The translations under genes were made by a program, and so were the position numbers. Source: Streptomyces sp. MnatMP-M17 (GTDB taxonomy: Bacteria; Actinomycetota; Actinomycetes; Streptomycetales; Streptomycetaceae). Taken from it: DNA of 48,436 nucleotides. Below are positions 8,057 through 16,783 of the stretch, piece after piece. The stretch spans positions 1-48,436 of the forward strand of contig NZ_FMDK01000088.1 of the NCBI RefSeq assembly GCF_900091995.1, read 5' to 3'. The notes under the pieces are model-generated. The model was given only the letters and a program-made list of their open reading frames with translations, was not told where the DNA came from and did no database searches. How positions within the stretch are numbered: position 1 is the first letter of the stretch; every line of letters begins with the position of its first letter.

Positions 8057-9376
8057 GTGACCGAGACAGATACCGGGAAGACCCGGAGCCCCGAGTTCCG
8101 CCTGGCCGCGGGAGCCTTCGGCAGCCTTCGCCAGGACCTCTTCCACGACGCCTTCGCCTACCGTCGGCTCGCGCCCATGCGGACGGACGGCCCGATCACA
8201 CGTCGGCTGCCGGACCGGATACGTGAGTACGCGGCCCGGACTCCGCACGCCTTCATCGTGGCGGCGGCGCTGCTGGTGCTGTTCATCGGCTATGCCGACG
8301 GCGGTTCCATATTCCGCCTGCTGCCCGTCGTGCCGGTGCTGCTGACCCTGACCAGGCCGGTCGGCGCCTGGTGGCTGGCGCTGGCGCTGTCCGCCGTGCT
8401 GAGCGTCGTGGGATACCGCGGCTGGCCCTGGGAGCCCAGCGCCTTCGCCGCCTATCTGATCGTGATGACGGTGGTGGCGGCCCGTACCCGTCCGCGCACC
8501 GCCGCCTGGATGTGGGCGGTGACGGCGGCGTACGCGCTGTTCTCCGAGCTGCTCTTCAGCCCGTACGGGTACCGGACCGCGGGCATCCCCATGCTCTTCG
8601 TCTCCGCCCTCGCCCTGCTGACCGTGAGCCTGCTCCAGGTGCGCAGGAACGCGGAGCAGGAGGTCGCGGCGCAGCAGAGCGTGACCGCCGTCGAACGCGA
8701 CCGGCGCACGCTCCTGGAGGAGCGCACGACCATCGCCCGAGAGCTGCACGATGTGGTCGCGCACCATATGTCGGTGGTCGCGATCCAGGCCGAGGCGGCT
8801 CCGTACCGGGTGGAGAATCCGCCGCCCGAGCTGGAGCAGGCATTTGTCACGATCCGGGAGAACGCCGTCGCCGCGCTGACCGAGCTGCGCCGGGTGCTCG
8901 GTGTCGTACGGGCGGAGGACTACCAGGCGCCCGACGCTCCGCAGCCCACACTCGCCGATCTCGACGGGCTGCTCGCCAATGTCGGGGACGCCGGTCTGAC
9001 CGTACGGAAGACGGTGACCGGCGCGGTACGCGAGCTGCCGCAGGGCGTCGAGCTGTCGGCGTACCGCATCGTCCAGGAGGCGCTGAGCAACGCGCTGCGG
9101 CACGCGCCCGGATCGACCGCGACCGTCGAGATCGCGTATGTGCTCGGCGGCCTGGGCCTGCGGATCGTGAACACCGCGCCGCAGGGCCTGGTCAAGCCGT
9201 CGCCGGGCGCCGGGCACGGCATCACCGGGATGCGGGAGCGGGTGACCATGCTGAACGGTGAGATGACGGCGGACCTGACCGAGGACGGCGGTTACGAGGT
9301 CGCGGCCTTCATCCCGGTGGCGACGGACCGGGTGGCGACGGACCGGGACGAGGCGCGGAACGGGGAAGCGGCATGA
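8057..9376 (+). CDS. Two-component sensor histidine kinase (NarL partner type)
   Basis: The 439-residue membrane kinase has about five hydrophobic segments between residues 66 and 193 and no sizeable extracellular sensor domain. The dimerisation/phosphoacceptor helix carries ERTTIARELHDVVAHHMS with His231 as acceptor, typical of HisKA_3. A HATPase domain follows, with an N box (QEALSNALRHAPGS) and a GHGITGMRERV glycine loop. GTG 8057 is chosen because a TACCGT hexamer (8045-8050) lies 6 bases upstream, which suggests a leaderless transcript. A 15-base direct repeat near the 3' end encodes VATDRVATDR. It overlaps the response regulator by ATGA. The signal is unknown. Confidence 0.9.
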   Translation: MTETDTGKTRSPEFRLAAGAFGSLRQDLFHDAFAYRRLAPMRTDGPITRRLPDRIREYAARTPHAFIVAAALLVLFIGYADGGSIFRLLPVVPVLLTLTRPVGAWWLALALSAVLSVVGYRGWPWEPSAFAAYLIVMTVVAARTRPRTAAWMWAVTAAYALFSELLFSPYGYRTAGIPMLFVSALALLTVSLLQVRRNAEQEVAAQQSVTAVERDRRTLLEERTTIARELHDVVAHHMSVVAIQAEAAPYRVENPPPELEQAFVTIRENAVAALTELRRVLGVVRAEDYQAPDAPQPTLADLDGLLANVGDAGLTVRKTVTGAVRELPQGVELSAYRIVQEALSNALRHAPGSTATVEIAYVLGGLGLRIVNTAPQGLVKPSPGAGHGITGMRERVTMLNGEMTADLTEDGGYEVAAFIPVATDRVATDRDEARNGEAA

Positions 9377-9441
9377 CGAGCGGTGGGACGAGCGGCATGG
9401 CGAGCGGCATGGCGAGCGGTGTGACGAGCGGTGTGACGATT
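9373..9441 (+). repeat. 12-bp in-frame tandem repeat carrying successive start codons
   Basis: Units of the form ATGACGAGCGGT / GTGACGAGCGGT repeat every 12 bases (9373, 9385, 9397, 9409, 9421, 9433). All but the second begin with ATG or GTG in the response-regulator frame. The encoded peptide is a repeated X-(T/A)-S-G. Confidence 0.85.
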
Positions 9442-10092
9442 CGCGTGCTGATCGTCGACGACCAGGTGATGGTCCGCGAGGGCTTCTCGGTCCTGCTGAA
9501 CGCGATGCCGGACATCGAGGTCGTGGGCGAGGCCGTGAACGGCCGCGAGGCGGTCGGCCAGGTCGCGGCCCTGCGCCCGGACGTCGTGCTGATGGACATC
9601 CGGATGCCGGAGCTGAACGGCATCGACGCGACCCGCGAGATCGTCGCGGCGAACGCCGACGCGAAGGTGCTGGTGCTGACCACCTTCGACCTGGACGAGT
9701 ACGTGTACCAGGCGCTGCGCGCGGGCGCCTCGGGCTTTCTGCTCAAGGACGCCTCCGCGCGCCAGCTCGCCGACGGCGTACGAGTGGTCGCCTCCGGCGA
9801 GGCCCTCCTGGCCCCCACCGTCACCCGTCGGCTGATCACGGAGTTCTCCAAACTGGCGGACACACCGAGGGCCCCGGCGATGGCCCGCATCGGCGATCTC
9901 ACGGAGCGCGAGACGGAGGTCCTGGTCCTGATCGCCCAGGGCCTCTCGAACGCGGAGATCGCCGAACACCTGGTGGTCGCGGAGTCCACGATCAAGACGC
10001 ACGTCAGCCGCATCCTGGTGAAACTGGGCCTCCGGGACCGCACGCAGGCGGCGGTCTTCGCGTACGAGGCGCGGCTGGTGACGCCGGGCTGA
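9373..10092 (+). CDS. NarL/FixJ-family response regulator
   Basis: The protein has up to 239 residues: a receiver domain with acidic pocket VDD and phosphoacceptor Asp75 in DVVLMDIRMPELNG, then a LuxR-type helix-turn-helix (LTERETEVLVLIAQGLSNAEIAEHL with STIKTHVSRILVKL). It is the cognate DNA-binding partner of the kinase just upstream, with a 4-base ATGA overlap. The first 20 or so codons are a 12-base tandem repeat in which four of the copies after the first ATG could themselves start translation (ATG 9397, ATG 9409, GTG 9421, GTG 9433), so the true N-terminus is uncertain. The receiver core begins at TIRVLIVDD. Confidence 0.92.
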   Translation: MTSGGTSGMASGMASGVTSGVTIRVLIVDDQVMVREGFSVLLNAMPDIEVVGEAVNGREAVGQVAALRPDVVLMDIRMPELNGIDATREIVAANADAKVLVLTTFDLDEYVYQALRAGASGFLLKDASARQLADGVRVVASGEALLAPTVTRRLITEFSKLADTPRAPAMARIGDLTERETEVLVLIAQGLSNAEIAEHLVVAESTIKTHVSRILVKLGLRDRTQAAVFAYEARLVTPG

Positions 10093-10192
10093 GTGGCGAG
10101 TACAAGACATTTGATCACTCAGGAGGGTGATCGGACTGGGAAAGCCTGCCCTGTCCTCGTCACGCTGGTCTCCGCCTGACAGGAGGTGCACC

Positions 10193-10786
10193 ATGACAGC
10201 TATGGCAGAGCACGCGGTTCAGATGTCGGTCGAGGAGTTCGAGAGGCTCGCCAAACTCGTCGAGAAGGAGTCCGACGCCGTCAGGTTGGAGTTCATCCAC
10301 GGACGGATCGGGATCAAGGGCATGACCGACGGCGACCACAGCGAGATCATCAGATGGCTTCAGGAACGCTGCATGCGGGTTCAGACCGATCTGTGGCTGT
10401 ACGCCGGTGGTGAGCTGGGTCTCCAGGTCGAGCAGTATCGCAAGGGGCGCGCCAAACCGGACGCCGTCCTCGCTCCTAAGGGGACCTTCGCCGGGCAGGG
10501 TGATTGGGCCTGCCCTGAACGTGTGCTGATGACCGTCGAAGTCACTTCGTACGACTCCGACACGGACCGTCGGGACCGAAAGGAGAAACCCGCTGCCTAC
10601 GCGGCGGCCGGGATCCCGTTGTATCTACTGATCGACCGCGGCGACTGCACGATCACCGTGCACAGTGTTCCGATGCCGGACGGCTACCGCTACGCCCAAG
10701 TGATGAAGTTCGGCGCGAGGCTCGCGCTGCCTGATCCCGTCGGCATCGAGTTCGACACCGACGAGCTGAAGGATTACGTGCGCTGA
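10193..10786 (+). CDS. Uma2 family (DUF820) restriction-endonuclease-fold protein
   Basis: The 197-residue protein shows the Uma2 core: RLEFIHGRI near the N-terminus, KPDAVLAP with the conserved Asp, then VEVTSYDSDTDRRDRKEK with Glu and Lys of a PD-(D/E)XK-like site, and AAYAAAGIPLYLLID. Members are numerous in Streptomyces and their biological role is not settled. AGGAGG (10181-10186) sits 6 bases before ATG 10193. The 100 bases upstream contain an imperfect inverted repeat (GATCAC at 10113-10118 with GTGATC at 10127-10132). It faces the ABC permease gene and shares a strong bidirectional hairpin with it. Confidence 0.85.
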   Translation: MTAMAEHAVQMSVEEFERLAKLVEKESDAVRLEFIHGRIGIKGMTDGDHSEIIRWLQERCMRVQTDLWLYAGGELGLQVEQYRKGRAKPDAVLAPKGTFAGQGDWACPERVLMTVEVTSYDSDTDRRDRKEKPAAYAAAGIPLYLLIDRGDCTITVHSVPMPDGYRYAQVMKFGARLALPDPVGIEFDTDELKDYVR

Positions 10787-10797
10787 CGTGCGCACCG

Positions 10798-10836
10798 CGG
10801 CCCGCTTTATCCACAGCTTGTGGATAAAGCGGGCCG
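10798..10836. terminator. 18-bp perfect stem, bidirectional terminator containing two DnaA-box sequences
   Basis: The arms at 10798-10815 and 10819-10836 are perfect reverse complements around the 3-base loop GCT. The hairpin lies between the convergent Uma2 and ABC permease genes, 12 bases past one stop and 19 past the other. Each arm contains TTATCCACA (10807-10815 on + and the mirror copy on -), which is the classical DnaA-box consensus. Confidence 0.85.
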
Positions 10837-10854
10837 ATGTCGTGCGGCATGGCC

Positions 10855-12528
10855 CTACGTCAGCATGTCTCTGCGGCGCAGGCCCGTCAGGCCTGCTGCT
10901 ACCAGCGCTGCCGCGAGTGCGGTCATGATCAGGACCGGGGGCCAGGTCATGTCCGCGCCCGGGAGTTTGGGCAGGTGGCCGAAGGGCGAGAGGTTCATCA
11001 GGGAGCGCGGCAGATCGAGCGCCGGGCCGATCCAGCCCAGGGCCAGGGCGAGGCCCGCGAGGGCCCAGCCTGCCACGGATGCTCTGGGGAGGACGCCGTG
11101 GAGCAGGACCACCAGGGCGCCCAGCACCCAGATCGCGGGGAGCTGTACGAGCGAGGCGGCGAGGATGCCGGGCAGGTCGTGGCCGTATCCGAGGAACAGG
11201 CCGAGACCGCCGAGGAGCATGATCAGGGCCGCGCCGCCGAAGGCGATCAGCAGATGGCCCGCCGCCCAGCGCAGCCGGCCGACCGCGCCCGCCAGGAGCG
11301 GTTCCGCGCGTCCGGCGGTCTCCTCGCCGTACAGCCGGAGCACGGAGGAGACCACATACAGCGCCGCGACCATGCCGAGCATGCCGGTCATCGCGGCGAG
11401 GAAGCTGTCGGTCAGCCCTTGCTGGCCGCCCATGCGCTCGAAGATCTGCCTGGTTTGCTCGTTGTCGCCGACCAGATCCGCCGCGCCGTCGGTGATGGAG
11501 CCGAAGATGGTTCCGGCGATCAGAAAACCGGCTCCCCAGCCGAGCAGCCCGCCGCGCTGGAGCCGCCACGCGAGCGCGCCCGTTGTGCCGAGACCGCCGT
11601 GCGCGGGGCCCGGCCGGGCGGGCAGGAAGCTCATGCCGATGTCGCGCCGGCCCGCGAGCGTGTACGCGATGACGGCCTGGACAGCGATCGAGGCGAGCAG
11701 GATCAGCAGCACCCACCACCGCTCGTCGGCGAAGGCCCGGACGTTCTCGGCCCAGCCGAGCGGAGAGAGCCAGGTCAGTACGGAGGAGCCGTCGTCGGCC
11801 GAGGCATCGCCCGCGGCCTTGAGCACATACGCGGCGCCGATGACCGCGGCCGTCATGCCCTTCGCGAGCCGCGCGTTCTCGGTGATCTGCGCGGCGATGG
11901 CGGCGGTGCAGGCGAAGAGCATGCCGACGCCCGCTGTGGCGAGGCCGAGCGCCAGCGCGCCGGCGAGCTGCCCGCCGCCGGTCCCGGAGCCGGTCACGCC
12001 GTTGCTCCCCTCGGGAGTACGGGCGTACGCGGCGACCACCGCCGTGATCACCGCGGCCAGGGCGGCATTGGCCGTCAGCGCCGCGAGCAGTGCGCCGGTC
12101 AGCGGCGCCCGGCGGCCGACCATCGCCGAGGAGAGCATCTCCTGACGGCCGGTCTCCTCTTCCTCCCGGGTGTGCCGTACGACGATGACCAGGCTCATCA
12201 CCGCCGCGAGCCCGGCGCCGAAACCGACCATGCGCCAGGTCGTCAGCCCGCCGAGGGAGTCGCTGAAGACAGGGCCGTAGAGGGCGCGCAGCGAGCCGTT
12301 GGTGGTCATGGACCGCGCGACATCGGCCCGCTTGGCGGCGGTGTCGTACAGCGCGGAGAAGGACTGCGCGACGGACATGAAGGAACCGCCGATGACCAGC
12401 ACCCAGACAGGGATCACGATCCGGTCGCGGCGCAGGGCGAGCCGCAAGAGCGGTCCGGTGCCGGCCAGTTGCCGGGAGACTCCGGTACGGGTCGGCGGTA
12501 CGGCGACGGCGGTGGCGGTGGCGGTCAT
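10855..12528 (-). CDS. ABC-2 type exporter permease
   Basis: The 557-residue integral membrane protein has roughly twelve hydrophobic segments in two halves, the layout of Streptomyces drug/polyketide-antibiotic ABC exporter permeases in which two six-TM units are fused. The first half starts [22 protein letters not shown] and the second [18 protein letters not shown]; a cytoplasmic R-H-T-R-x-E-E-E-x-G-R-Q-E motif follows TM2, as in this family. The start at 12528 overlaps the ATPase stop by ATGA, so the two are coupled and form one transporter. The substrate is unknown. The transcript ends at the bidirectional hairpin at 10798-10836. Confidence 0.88.
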   Translation of the reverse strand: MTATATAVAVPPTRTGVSRQLAGTGPLLRLALRRDRIVIPVWVLVIGGSFMSVAQSFSALYDTAAKRADVARSMTTNGSLRALYGPVFSDSLGGLTTWRMVGFGAGLAAVMSLVIVVRHTREEEETGRQEMLSSAMVGRRAPLTGALLAALTANAALAAVITAVVAAYARTPEGSNGVTGSGTGGGQLAGALALGLATAGVGMLFACTAAIAAQITENARLAKGMTAAVIGAAYVLKAAGDASADDGSSVLTWLSPLGWAENVRAFADERWWVLLILLASIAVQAVIAYTLAGRRDIGMSFLPARPGPAHGGLGTTGALAWRLQRGGLLGWGAGFLIAGTIFGSITDGAADLVGDNEQTRQIFERMGGQQGLTDSFLAAMTGMLGMVAALYVVSSVLRLYGEETAGRAEPLLAGAVGRLRWAAGHLLIAFGGAALIMLLGGLGLFLGYGHDLPGILAASLVQLPAIWVLGALVVLLHGVLPRASVAGWALAGLALALGWIGPALDLPRSLMNLSPFGHLPKLPGADMTWPPVLIMTALAAALVAAGLTGLRRRDMLT

Positions 12529-13469
12529 CGCGACACCGCCGCGCCGGCCTCGTCCGCCGCGCCCGTCTCGTCCGCCGCGTAATGGCGCAGGAACAGCTCC
12601 TCCAGCGTGGGCGGTGTGCTGGTCAGCGAGCGGGTGCCGGACTCCGAGAACGAGCGCAGCACCGCGTCGAGTCGATCGGTGTCGACCTGGAGTCTGACCC
12701 GGTGTCCCTGGCCGCCTTCCAGCGACTGGACGTCGAGATCGTGGACGCCGGGCAGCCGCGCCAGTCCGCCGGGCGCGCCGACGAGTTCCGCGCTGACGCT
12801 CGTACGGGTCAGATGCCGCAGCTCGGAGAGCGAACCCGACTCGACGGTCACGCCCTTGCGGATGATGCTGACCCGGTCGCAGAGCGCCTCGACCTCGCTC
12901 AGCACATGGCTGGAGAGCAGCACGGTCGTGCCGCGCTCGCGCTCCTCCTCGACGCACCGCTGGAACACCTCCTCCATCAGCGGGTCCAGCCCGGAGGTCG
13001 GCTCGTCCAGGATCAGCAGATCCACGTCCGAGGCGAACGCGGCGACGAGCGCGACCTTCTGCCGGTTGCCCTTGGAGTACGTACGTCCCTTCTTGGTGGG
13101 ATCGAGTTCGAAGCGCTCGATGAGCTCGGCCCGCCGCGCCGGATCGAGCCCGCCGCGCAGCCGCCCGTACAGATCGATGACCTCTCCGCCCGAGAGATTC
13201 CGCCACAGCGTCACATCGCCGGGCACGTAGGCCACGCGCCGGTGCAGTTCGACCGCGTCCTGCCACGGATCGCGGCCGAGGAGCCGCGCCGCGCCCGAGT
13301 CCGGGCGCAGCAGCCCGAGCAGAACCCGGATGGTGGTGGACTTGCCCGCCCCGTTGGGACCGAGGAAGCCATGGACCTCACCGGTCTCGACAGCCAGGTC
13401 GAGGCCGTCCAGCGCATGTGTGCGGCCGAACGACTTGTGCAGTCCGGCGACGCTGATTGCCTTCGTCAT
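12525..13469 (-). CDS. ABC exporter ATP-binding subunit
   Basis: This 314-residue ATPase has Walker [10 protein letters not shown] (residues 37-45), a diverged signature YSKGNRQKV, Walker [14 protein letters not shown] and the switch His in [11 protein letters not shown]. The C-terminal 90 residues form the accessory domain of DrrA-like exporters. It energises the permease encoded immediately downstream (ATGA overlap). A small palindromic operator overlaps its promoter region, and a MarR/GbsR-type gene runs divergently, so repression by that regulator is likely. The last 15 residues are an Ala/Gly/Glu-rich repeat. Confidence 0.93.
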   Translation of the reverse strand: MTKAISVAGLHKSFGRTHALDGLDLAVETGEVHGFLGPNGAGKSTTIRVLLGLLRPDSGAARLLGRDPWQDAVELHRRVAYVPGDVTLWRNLSGGEVIDLYGRLRGGLDPARRAELIERFELDPTKKGRTYSKGNRQKVALVAAFASDVDLLILDEPTSGLDPLMEEVFQRCVEEERERGTTVLLSSHVLSEVEALCDRVSIIRKGVTVESGSLSELRHLTRTSVSAELVGAPGGLARLPGVHDLDVQSLEGGQGHRVRLQVDTDRLDAVLRSFSESGTRSLTSTPPTLEELFLRHYAADETGAADEAGAAVSR

Positions 13470-13475
13470 GATTCG

Positions 13476-13499
13476 GAAAGTACGCTACTTTCAGAAAGT
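13476..13499. promoter_or_regulatory. Overlapping palindromes, probable operator of the ABC exporter / MarR-type pair
   Basis: GAAAGTA-cgc-TACTTTC (13476-13492) and ACTTTC-a-GAAAGT (13487-13499) overlap between the divergent exporter and regulator genes, only 7 bases from the ATPase start. This spacing fits a repressor site covering the exporter promoter; TAGCGT on the minus strand within it could be the -10. Confidence 0.6.
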
Positions 13500-13585
13500 T
13501 GTGAAGTTAAGGAAGCGTCAAAAGAGGTCGCGTTAAGATCGGGAAGAATCGGGAGCGCCGGGGCGGGTGCCGAGCACGGGAGACG

Positions 13586-14227
13586 ATGAGGGCGATGAGC
13601 AGCGAGAACCGCGAAAGCGCTGAGAACGCTGAGAACGCTGAGAACGCTGGGAGCGGTGGGAGCGGTGGGAGCGGTGCCGGGCGCCGGAGTGCTGAGCGCG
13701 GTGAGAGCGGTGAGAGCGGTCCGCGGCGGGACGAGGAGGCCGTGTCCCGTTTCGTCGAGCGCTTCGCGGCCGAGATGACCGAGGCCGGGATGCAGCGCAC
13801 GGCGTCCCGGGTCTTCGCGGCCCTGCTCGCCTCGGACGACGCGAGCCTGACCTCCGCCGAGCTGAGCGCGCAGCTCAGCATCAGCCCTGCCGCCGTGTCC
13901 GGCGCGGTCCGCTATCTCACTCAGGTCAGCATGGTCAGCAGGGAGCGCGACCCGGGCTCCCGCCGCGACCGCTACCGGCTGCACAATCAGATCTGGTACG
14001 CCAGCCTCACCCAGCGGGACTCGGTGCTGACCCGCTGGGAGCAGGCCCTGCGCGAGGGCGTGGAGTCGCTGGGCAGGGACACTCCGGCGGGCGCGCGGGT
14101 CGCGGAGACCGTGGCCTTCTTCGAGTTCCTCCAGAAGGAGCTGCTGTCCATGCTGGACCGCTGGAAGGAGCATCGGGAGACGCTGTACCAGGGCGAAGTC
14201 TCGGAACGGCGGCCGGAGGACGCGTGA
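13586..14227 (+). CDS. MarR/GbsR-type transcriptional regulator
   Basis: The 213-residue regulator has a low-complexity N-terminal tail (residues 4-45, Glu/Asn/Ala then Gly/Ser repeats) and then a winged helix-turn-helix: RTASRVFAALLASDDASLTSAELSAQLSISPAAVSGAVRYL, wing RERDPGSRRDRYRL. The C-terminal half (WEQALREGVESLG, FFEFLQKELLSMLDRWKEHR) is the helical dimer region seen in GbsR-like MarR relatives. It is divergent from the ABC exporter and separated by an operator-like palindrome, so it most likely controls that exporter and itself. Start is ATG 13586 or ATG 13595. Confidence 0.85.
   Translation: MRAMSSENRESAENAENAENAGSGGSGGSGAGRRSAERGESGESGPRRDEEAVSRFVERFAAEMTEAGMQRTASRVFAALLASDDASLTSAELSAQLSISPAAVSGAVRYLTQVSMVSRERDPGSRRDRYRLHNQIWYASLTQRDSVLTRWEQALREGVESLGRDTPAGARVAETVAFFEFLQKELLSMLDRWKEHRETLYQGEVSERRPEDA
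13622..13675 (+). repeat. 9-bp in-frame minisatellite in the regulator N-terminus
   Basis: Three exact copies of GAGAACGCT (13622-13648) are followed by three exact copies of GGGAGCGGT (13649-13675). They encode repeated Glu-Asn-Ala and Gly-Ser-Gly. Copy-number change would stay in frame. Confidence 0.9.
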
Positions 14228-14329
14228 AGGCCTGGCCCTGGCCCTGGCCCCGGCCTCCCCGCCGTCCCGATCGCCGCGCGCGCCGAAGCGCTTACGGCCC
14301 TGCCCGCCGCGCGCCCGGATCGGACACGC

Positions 14330-15208
14330 CTACGGCCGTACCGGCGCCGAGCTCGGCAGGATCAGCTCCCAGGCGCCCGGCCGCAGCGTCCATGTCCGCG
14401 TCCGCACCGGCCCCCTGACCCGCGCGTCCGCGCGATAGCGGAAGTCCGCGCCCGAGACCGTCACCGAGAGCGCGCTCGCGGTCACCGTCTCGGGCGATCC
14501 GTACGCACGGATCACCACCTCCGCCCGGCCGCCGCGCGAGCGGACCGTGACGCCCTCGACCGGTTCGTCCAGATCGTTCAGCACGACACCGTCCGCCTCC
14601 ACCCGCAGCCGGTGCGGCTGGCCTCCGAGCGCGTGCGGAACCGGCCGTACCAACGTACGCACCAGCGAACGGCACGCGTGCCAGACCGACGCGGCCACCG
14701 GCGCGCCGCCCGCCGTGGGCAAGGCAGGCAGGGCCGGCACGGCCGGGATACGGAGATCGTCCAGCACCACTCCGTCGCTGTCGTCGACCAGCAGATCGAG
14801 ACGGCGCACCACTCCGTCCAGCACGGCGCGCGCCGCCGCGACCGCGCCCGTCGGCACGCCCAGCGAGCGCGCCAGCTCCACCGAGACTCCCACCGGCACC
14901 AGCGAGAGCGCTCCGGAGGCCAGCTCCCGCTCGCGGTGGAGCAGGGCGACCGTACGCAGCAGCGCGCGGTCGTCGCCGATCACCACGGGCCGTCTGCCGT
15001 TCCGTCTGGCCAGCGCCCGCGCGAACTCCTCGGGACCGTCGGGGAAGCAGAACTTCACCGTGGCACCCGCGCTGAGCACGTCCTTCGCGATCCGCACCGA
15101 TTCACCGTCGGTCCGGCTCGCGACCGGGTCGATGACCACCAGAAGCTGCTGCGCGCCGCTCTCCGCGGGCTCTGGAGCCAACAGCTCGGTCCTTCCTTCG
15201 GGTAGCAT
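14330..15208 (-). CDS. Diacylglycerol-kinase-like protein with degenerate catalytic motifs
   Basis: The protein has about 290 residues and a lipid-kinase/NAD-kinase-like layout: an N-terminal Rossmann-like domain ([24 protein letters not shown]), then VPVG[12 protein letters not shown] where the family has PLGTxNDFARSLGIP, and a C-terminal beta-rich lobe. The ATP-binding GGDGT motif is replaced by GDDRA, and the GTxND motif by GVSVE, so catalysis is doubtful. The ATG at 15208 lacks a good Shine-Dalgarno. The in-frame TTG at 15181 follows GAAGGAAGG at a normal distance and may be the real start. The gene is divergent from purA. Confidence 0.7.
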   Translation of the reverse strand: MLPEGRTELLAPEPAESGAQQLLVVIDPVASRTDGESVRIAKDVLSAGATVKFCFPDGPEEFARALARRNGRRPVVIGDDRALLRTVALLHRERELASGALSLVPVGVSVELARSLGVPTGAVAAARAVLDGVVRRLDLLVDDSDGVVLDDLRIPAVPALPALPTAGGAPVAASVWHACRSLVRTLVRPVPHALGGQPHRLRVEADGVVLNDLDEPVEGVTVRSRGGRAEVVIRAYGSPETVTASALSVTVSGADFRYRADARVRGPVRTRTWTLRPGAWELILPSSAPVRP

Positions 15209-15219
15209 CTTTGTGCAAG

Positions 15220-15247
15220 AGCCCCTTGCGCTATTGCGCCAGGGGCT
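15220..15247. promoter_or_regulatory. Strong hairpin in the purA / kinase-like divergent leader
   Basis: AGCCCCTTGCGC (15220-15231) and GCGCCAGGGGCT (15236-15247) pair with one mismatch around a TATT loop. It lies between two divergent starts, so it can only be in a 5' leader or act as a DNA site, not as an ordinary 3' terminator of either neighbour. Confidence 0.55.
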
Positions 15248-15292
15248 TCGTCTGTTCCGGGGCAACCGGTTCGACGGTCAGGGCCGACTCGT

Positions 15293-15367
15293 ACAACGTC
15301 GTGCGAACAACGTCGTGCGAAGTCTTACGGCTTACGTGAGTCTTGTGGGTCTTACGGCATACGTGAG
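15293..15367. repeat. Two sets of direct repeats upstream of purA
   Basis: ACAACGTCGTGCGA is perfectly repeated at 15293-15306 and 15307-15320. It is followed by GTCTTACGGCTTACGTGAG (15322-15340) and GTCTTACGGCATACGTGAG (15349-15367), 27 bases apart with one difference. They end 64 bases before the purA start. Confidence 0.8.
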
Positions 15368-15431
15368 CCACATGGACGGCGTGCGCGGCCCCCGACCTTG
15401 GACATGCCCCGCCCGGAAGGGGTGTACGCCT

Positions 15432-16715
15432 GTGCCCGCACTTGTGCTGCTCGGTGCTCAGTGGGGTGACGAAGGCAAGGGAAAGGCCACCGACCTGCTC
15501 GGTGGATCCGTGGACTATGTCGTGCGCTATCAGGGCGGCAACAACGCCGGCCACACGGTCGTCGTGGGCGACCAGAAGTACGCACTGCATCTCCTCCCTT
15601 CCGGAATCCTCTCCCCGGGATGTGTCCCGGTGATCGGTAACGGGGTGGTCGTCGACCCTGCCGTCCTGCTCTCCGAGCTGAGCGGGCTCAACGAGCGTGG
15701 TGTCGATACGTCCAAGCTGCTCATCAGCGGTAACGCTCATCTGATCACCTCGTACCACACCACCATGGACAAGGTGACGGAACGGTTCCTCGGTTCGCGG
15801 AAGATCGGGACGACGGGCCGGGGCATCGGCCCGACCTACGCCGACAAGATCAACCGCGTCGGTATCCGGGTCCAGGACCTCTACGACGAGTCGATCCTGA
15901 CCCAGAAGGTCGACGCGGCCCTCGATTTCAAGAATCAGATCCTCGCCAAGCTCTACAACCGGCGTGCCATCGAGTCCGGCAAGATCGTCGAAGAACTGCT
16001 GACCTACGCGGACCAGCTCAAGCCGTACGTCTCCGACACTACCCTGGTGCTCAACAACGCCATCGACGAGGGCAAGGTCGTCCTCTTCGAGGGCGGTCAG
16101 GGCACGCTGCTGGACGTCGACCACGGCACGTATCCCTTCGTCACCTCGTCCAACCCGACGGCGGGCGGCGCCTGTACGGGCTCGGGCGTGGGGCCGACGA
16201 AGATCAGCAGAGTCATCGGCATCCTCAAGGCCTATACGACGCGCGTCGGCGCCGGGCCGTTCCCGACGGAGCTGTTCGACGCGGACGGCGAGGCGCTGCG
16301 CCGTATCGGCGGCGAGCGCGGTGTGACGACGGGACGCGACCGGCGCTGCGGCTGGTTCGACGCGGTGATCTCGCGGTACGCGACCAGGGTCAACGGGCTG
16401 ACGGACTTCTTCCTCACCAAGCTGGACGTGCTCACGGGCTGGGAGCAGATCCCGGTCTGTGTGGCCTACGAGATCGACGGCAGGCGTGTCGAGGAACTCC
16501 CGTACAGCCAGACGGACTTCCATCACGCGAAGCCGGTGTACGAGTATCTGCCCGGCTGGTCGGAGGACATCACGAAGGCGAAGAGCTTCTCGGATCTGCC
16601 GAAGAACGCGCAGGCGTATGTGAAGGCGCTGGAGGAGATGTCGGGCGCGCCGGTCTCGGCGATCGGTGTGGGTCCCGGGCGTACGGAGACGATCGAGATC
16701 AACTCGTTCCTGTAG
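15432..16715 (+). CDS. purA: Adenylosuccinate synthetase
   Basis: This 427-residue enzyme makes adenylosuccinate from IMP, aspartate and GTP, the first committed step to AMP. The N-terminal [12 protein letters not shown] (catalytic Asp13) and NNAGHTVV (His41) are intact. So are [41 protein letters not shown] and the aspartate-binding [14 protein letters not shown] loop. GTG 15432 is the start: the mature family begins (V/M)[15 protein letters not shown] and GGAAGGGG lies about 9 bases upstream. An open frame continues far upstream but lacks coding character. It converges on the Ser/Thr kinase gene with a shared hairpin. Confidence 0.97.
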   Translation: MPALVLLGAQWGDEGKGKATDLLGGSVDYVVRYQGGNNAGHTVVVGDQKYALHLLPSGILSPGCVPVIGNGVVVDPAVLLSELSGLNERGVDTSKLLISGNAHLITSYHTTMDKVTERFLGSRKIGTTGRGIGPTYADKINRVGIRVQDLYDESILTQKVDAALDFKNQILAKLYNRRAIESGKIVEELLTYADQLKPYVSDTTLVLNNAIDEGKVVLFEGGQGTLLDVDHGTYPFVTSSNPTAGGACTGSGVGPTKISRVIGILKAYTTRVGAGPFPTELFDADGEALRRIGGERGVTTGRDRRCGWFDAVISRYATRVNGLTDFFLTKLDVLTGWEQIPVCVAYEIDGRRVEELPYSQTDFHHAKPVYEYLPGWSEDITKAKSFSDLPKNAQAYVKALEEMSGAPVSAIGVGPGRTETIEINSFL

Positions 16716-16731
16716 CAGGGCCGGTGGTGAA

Positions 16732-16769
16732 GGCCAGGGGCGGCGGCTGTCTGCCGGTCGCCCCCGGCC
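16732..16769. terminator. Bidirectional hairpin between purA and the Ser/Thr kinase
   Basis: GGCCAGGGGCG (16732-16742) pairs with CGCCCCCGGCC (16759-16769) with one mismatch around a 16-base loop, midway between the convergent stops. Confidence 0.6.
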
Positions 16770-16783
16770 TCGGCCGTCTCCGG

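Noticed and set aside
10113-10132. Inverted repeat GATCAC/GTGATC between the response regulator and Uma2 gene
   Set aside because: Arms of only six bases with an 8-base loop; too weak to call a terminator or operator.
14547-15431. Upstream in-frame extension of purA
   Set aside because: The extension runs antisense through the kinase-like gene and the purA leader repeats; family members begin at the GTG at 15432.
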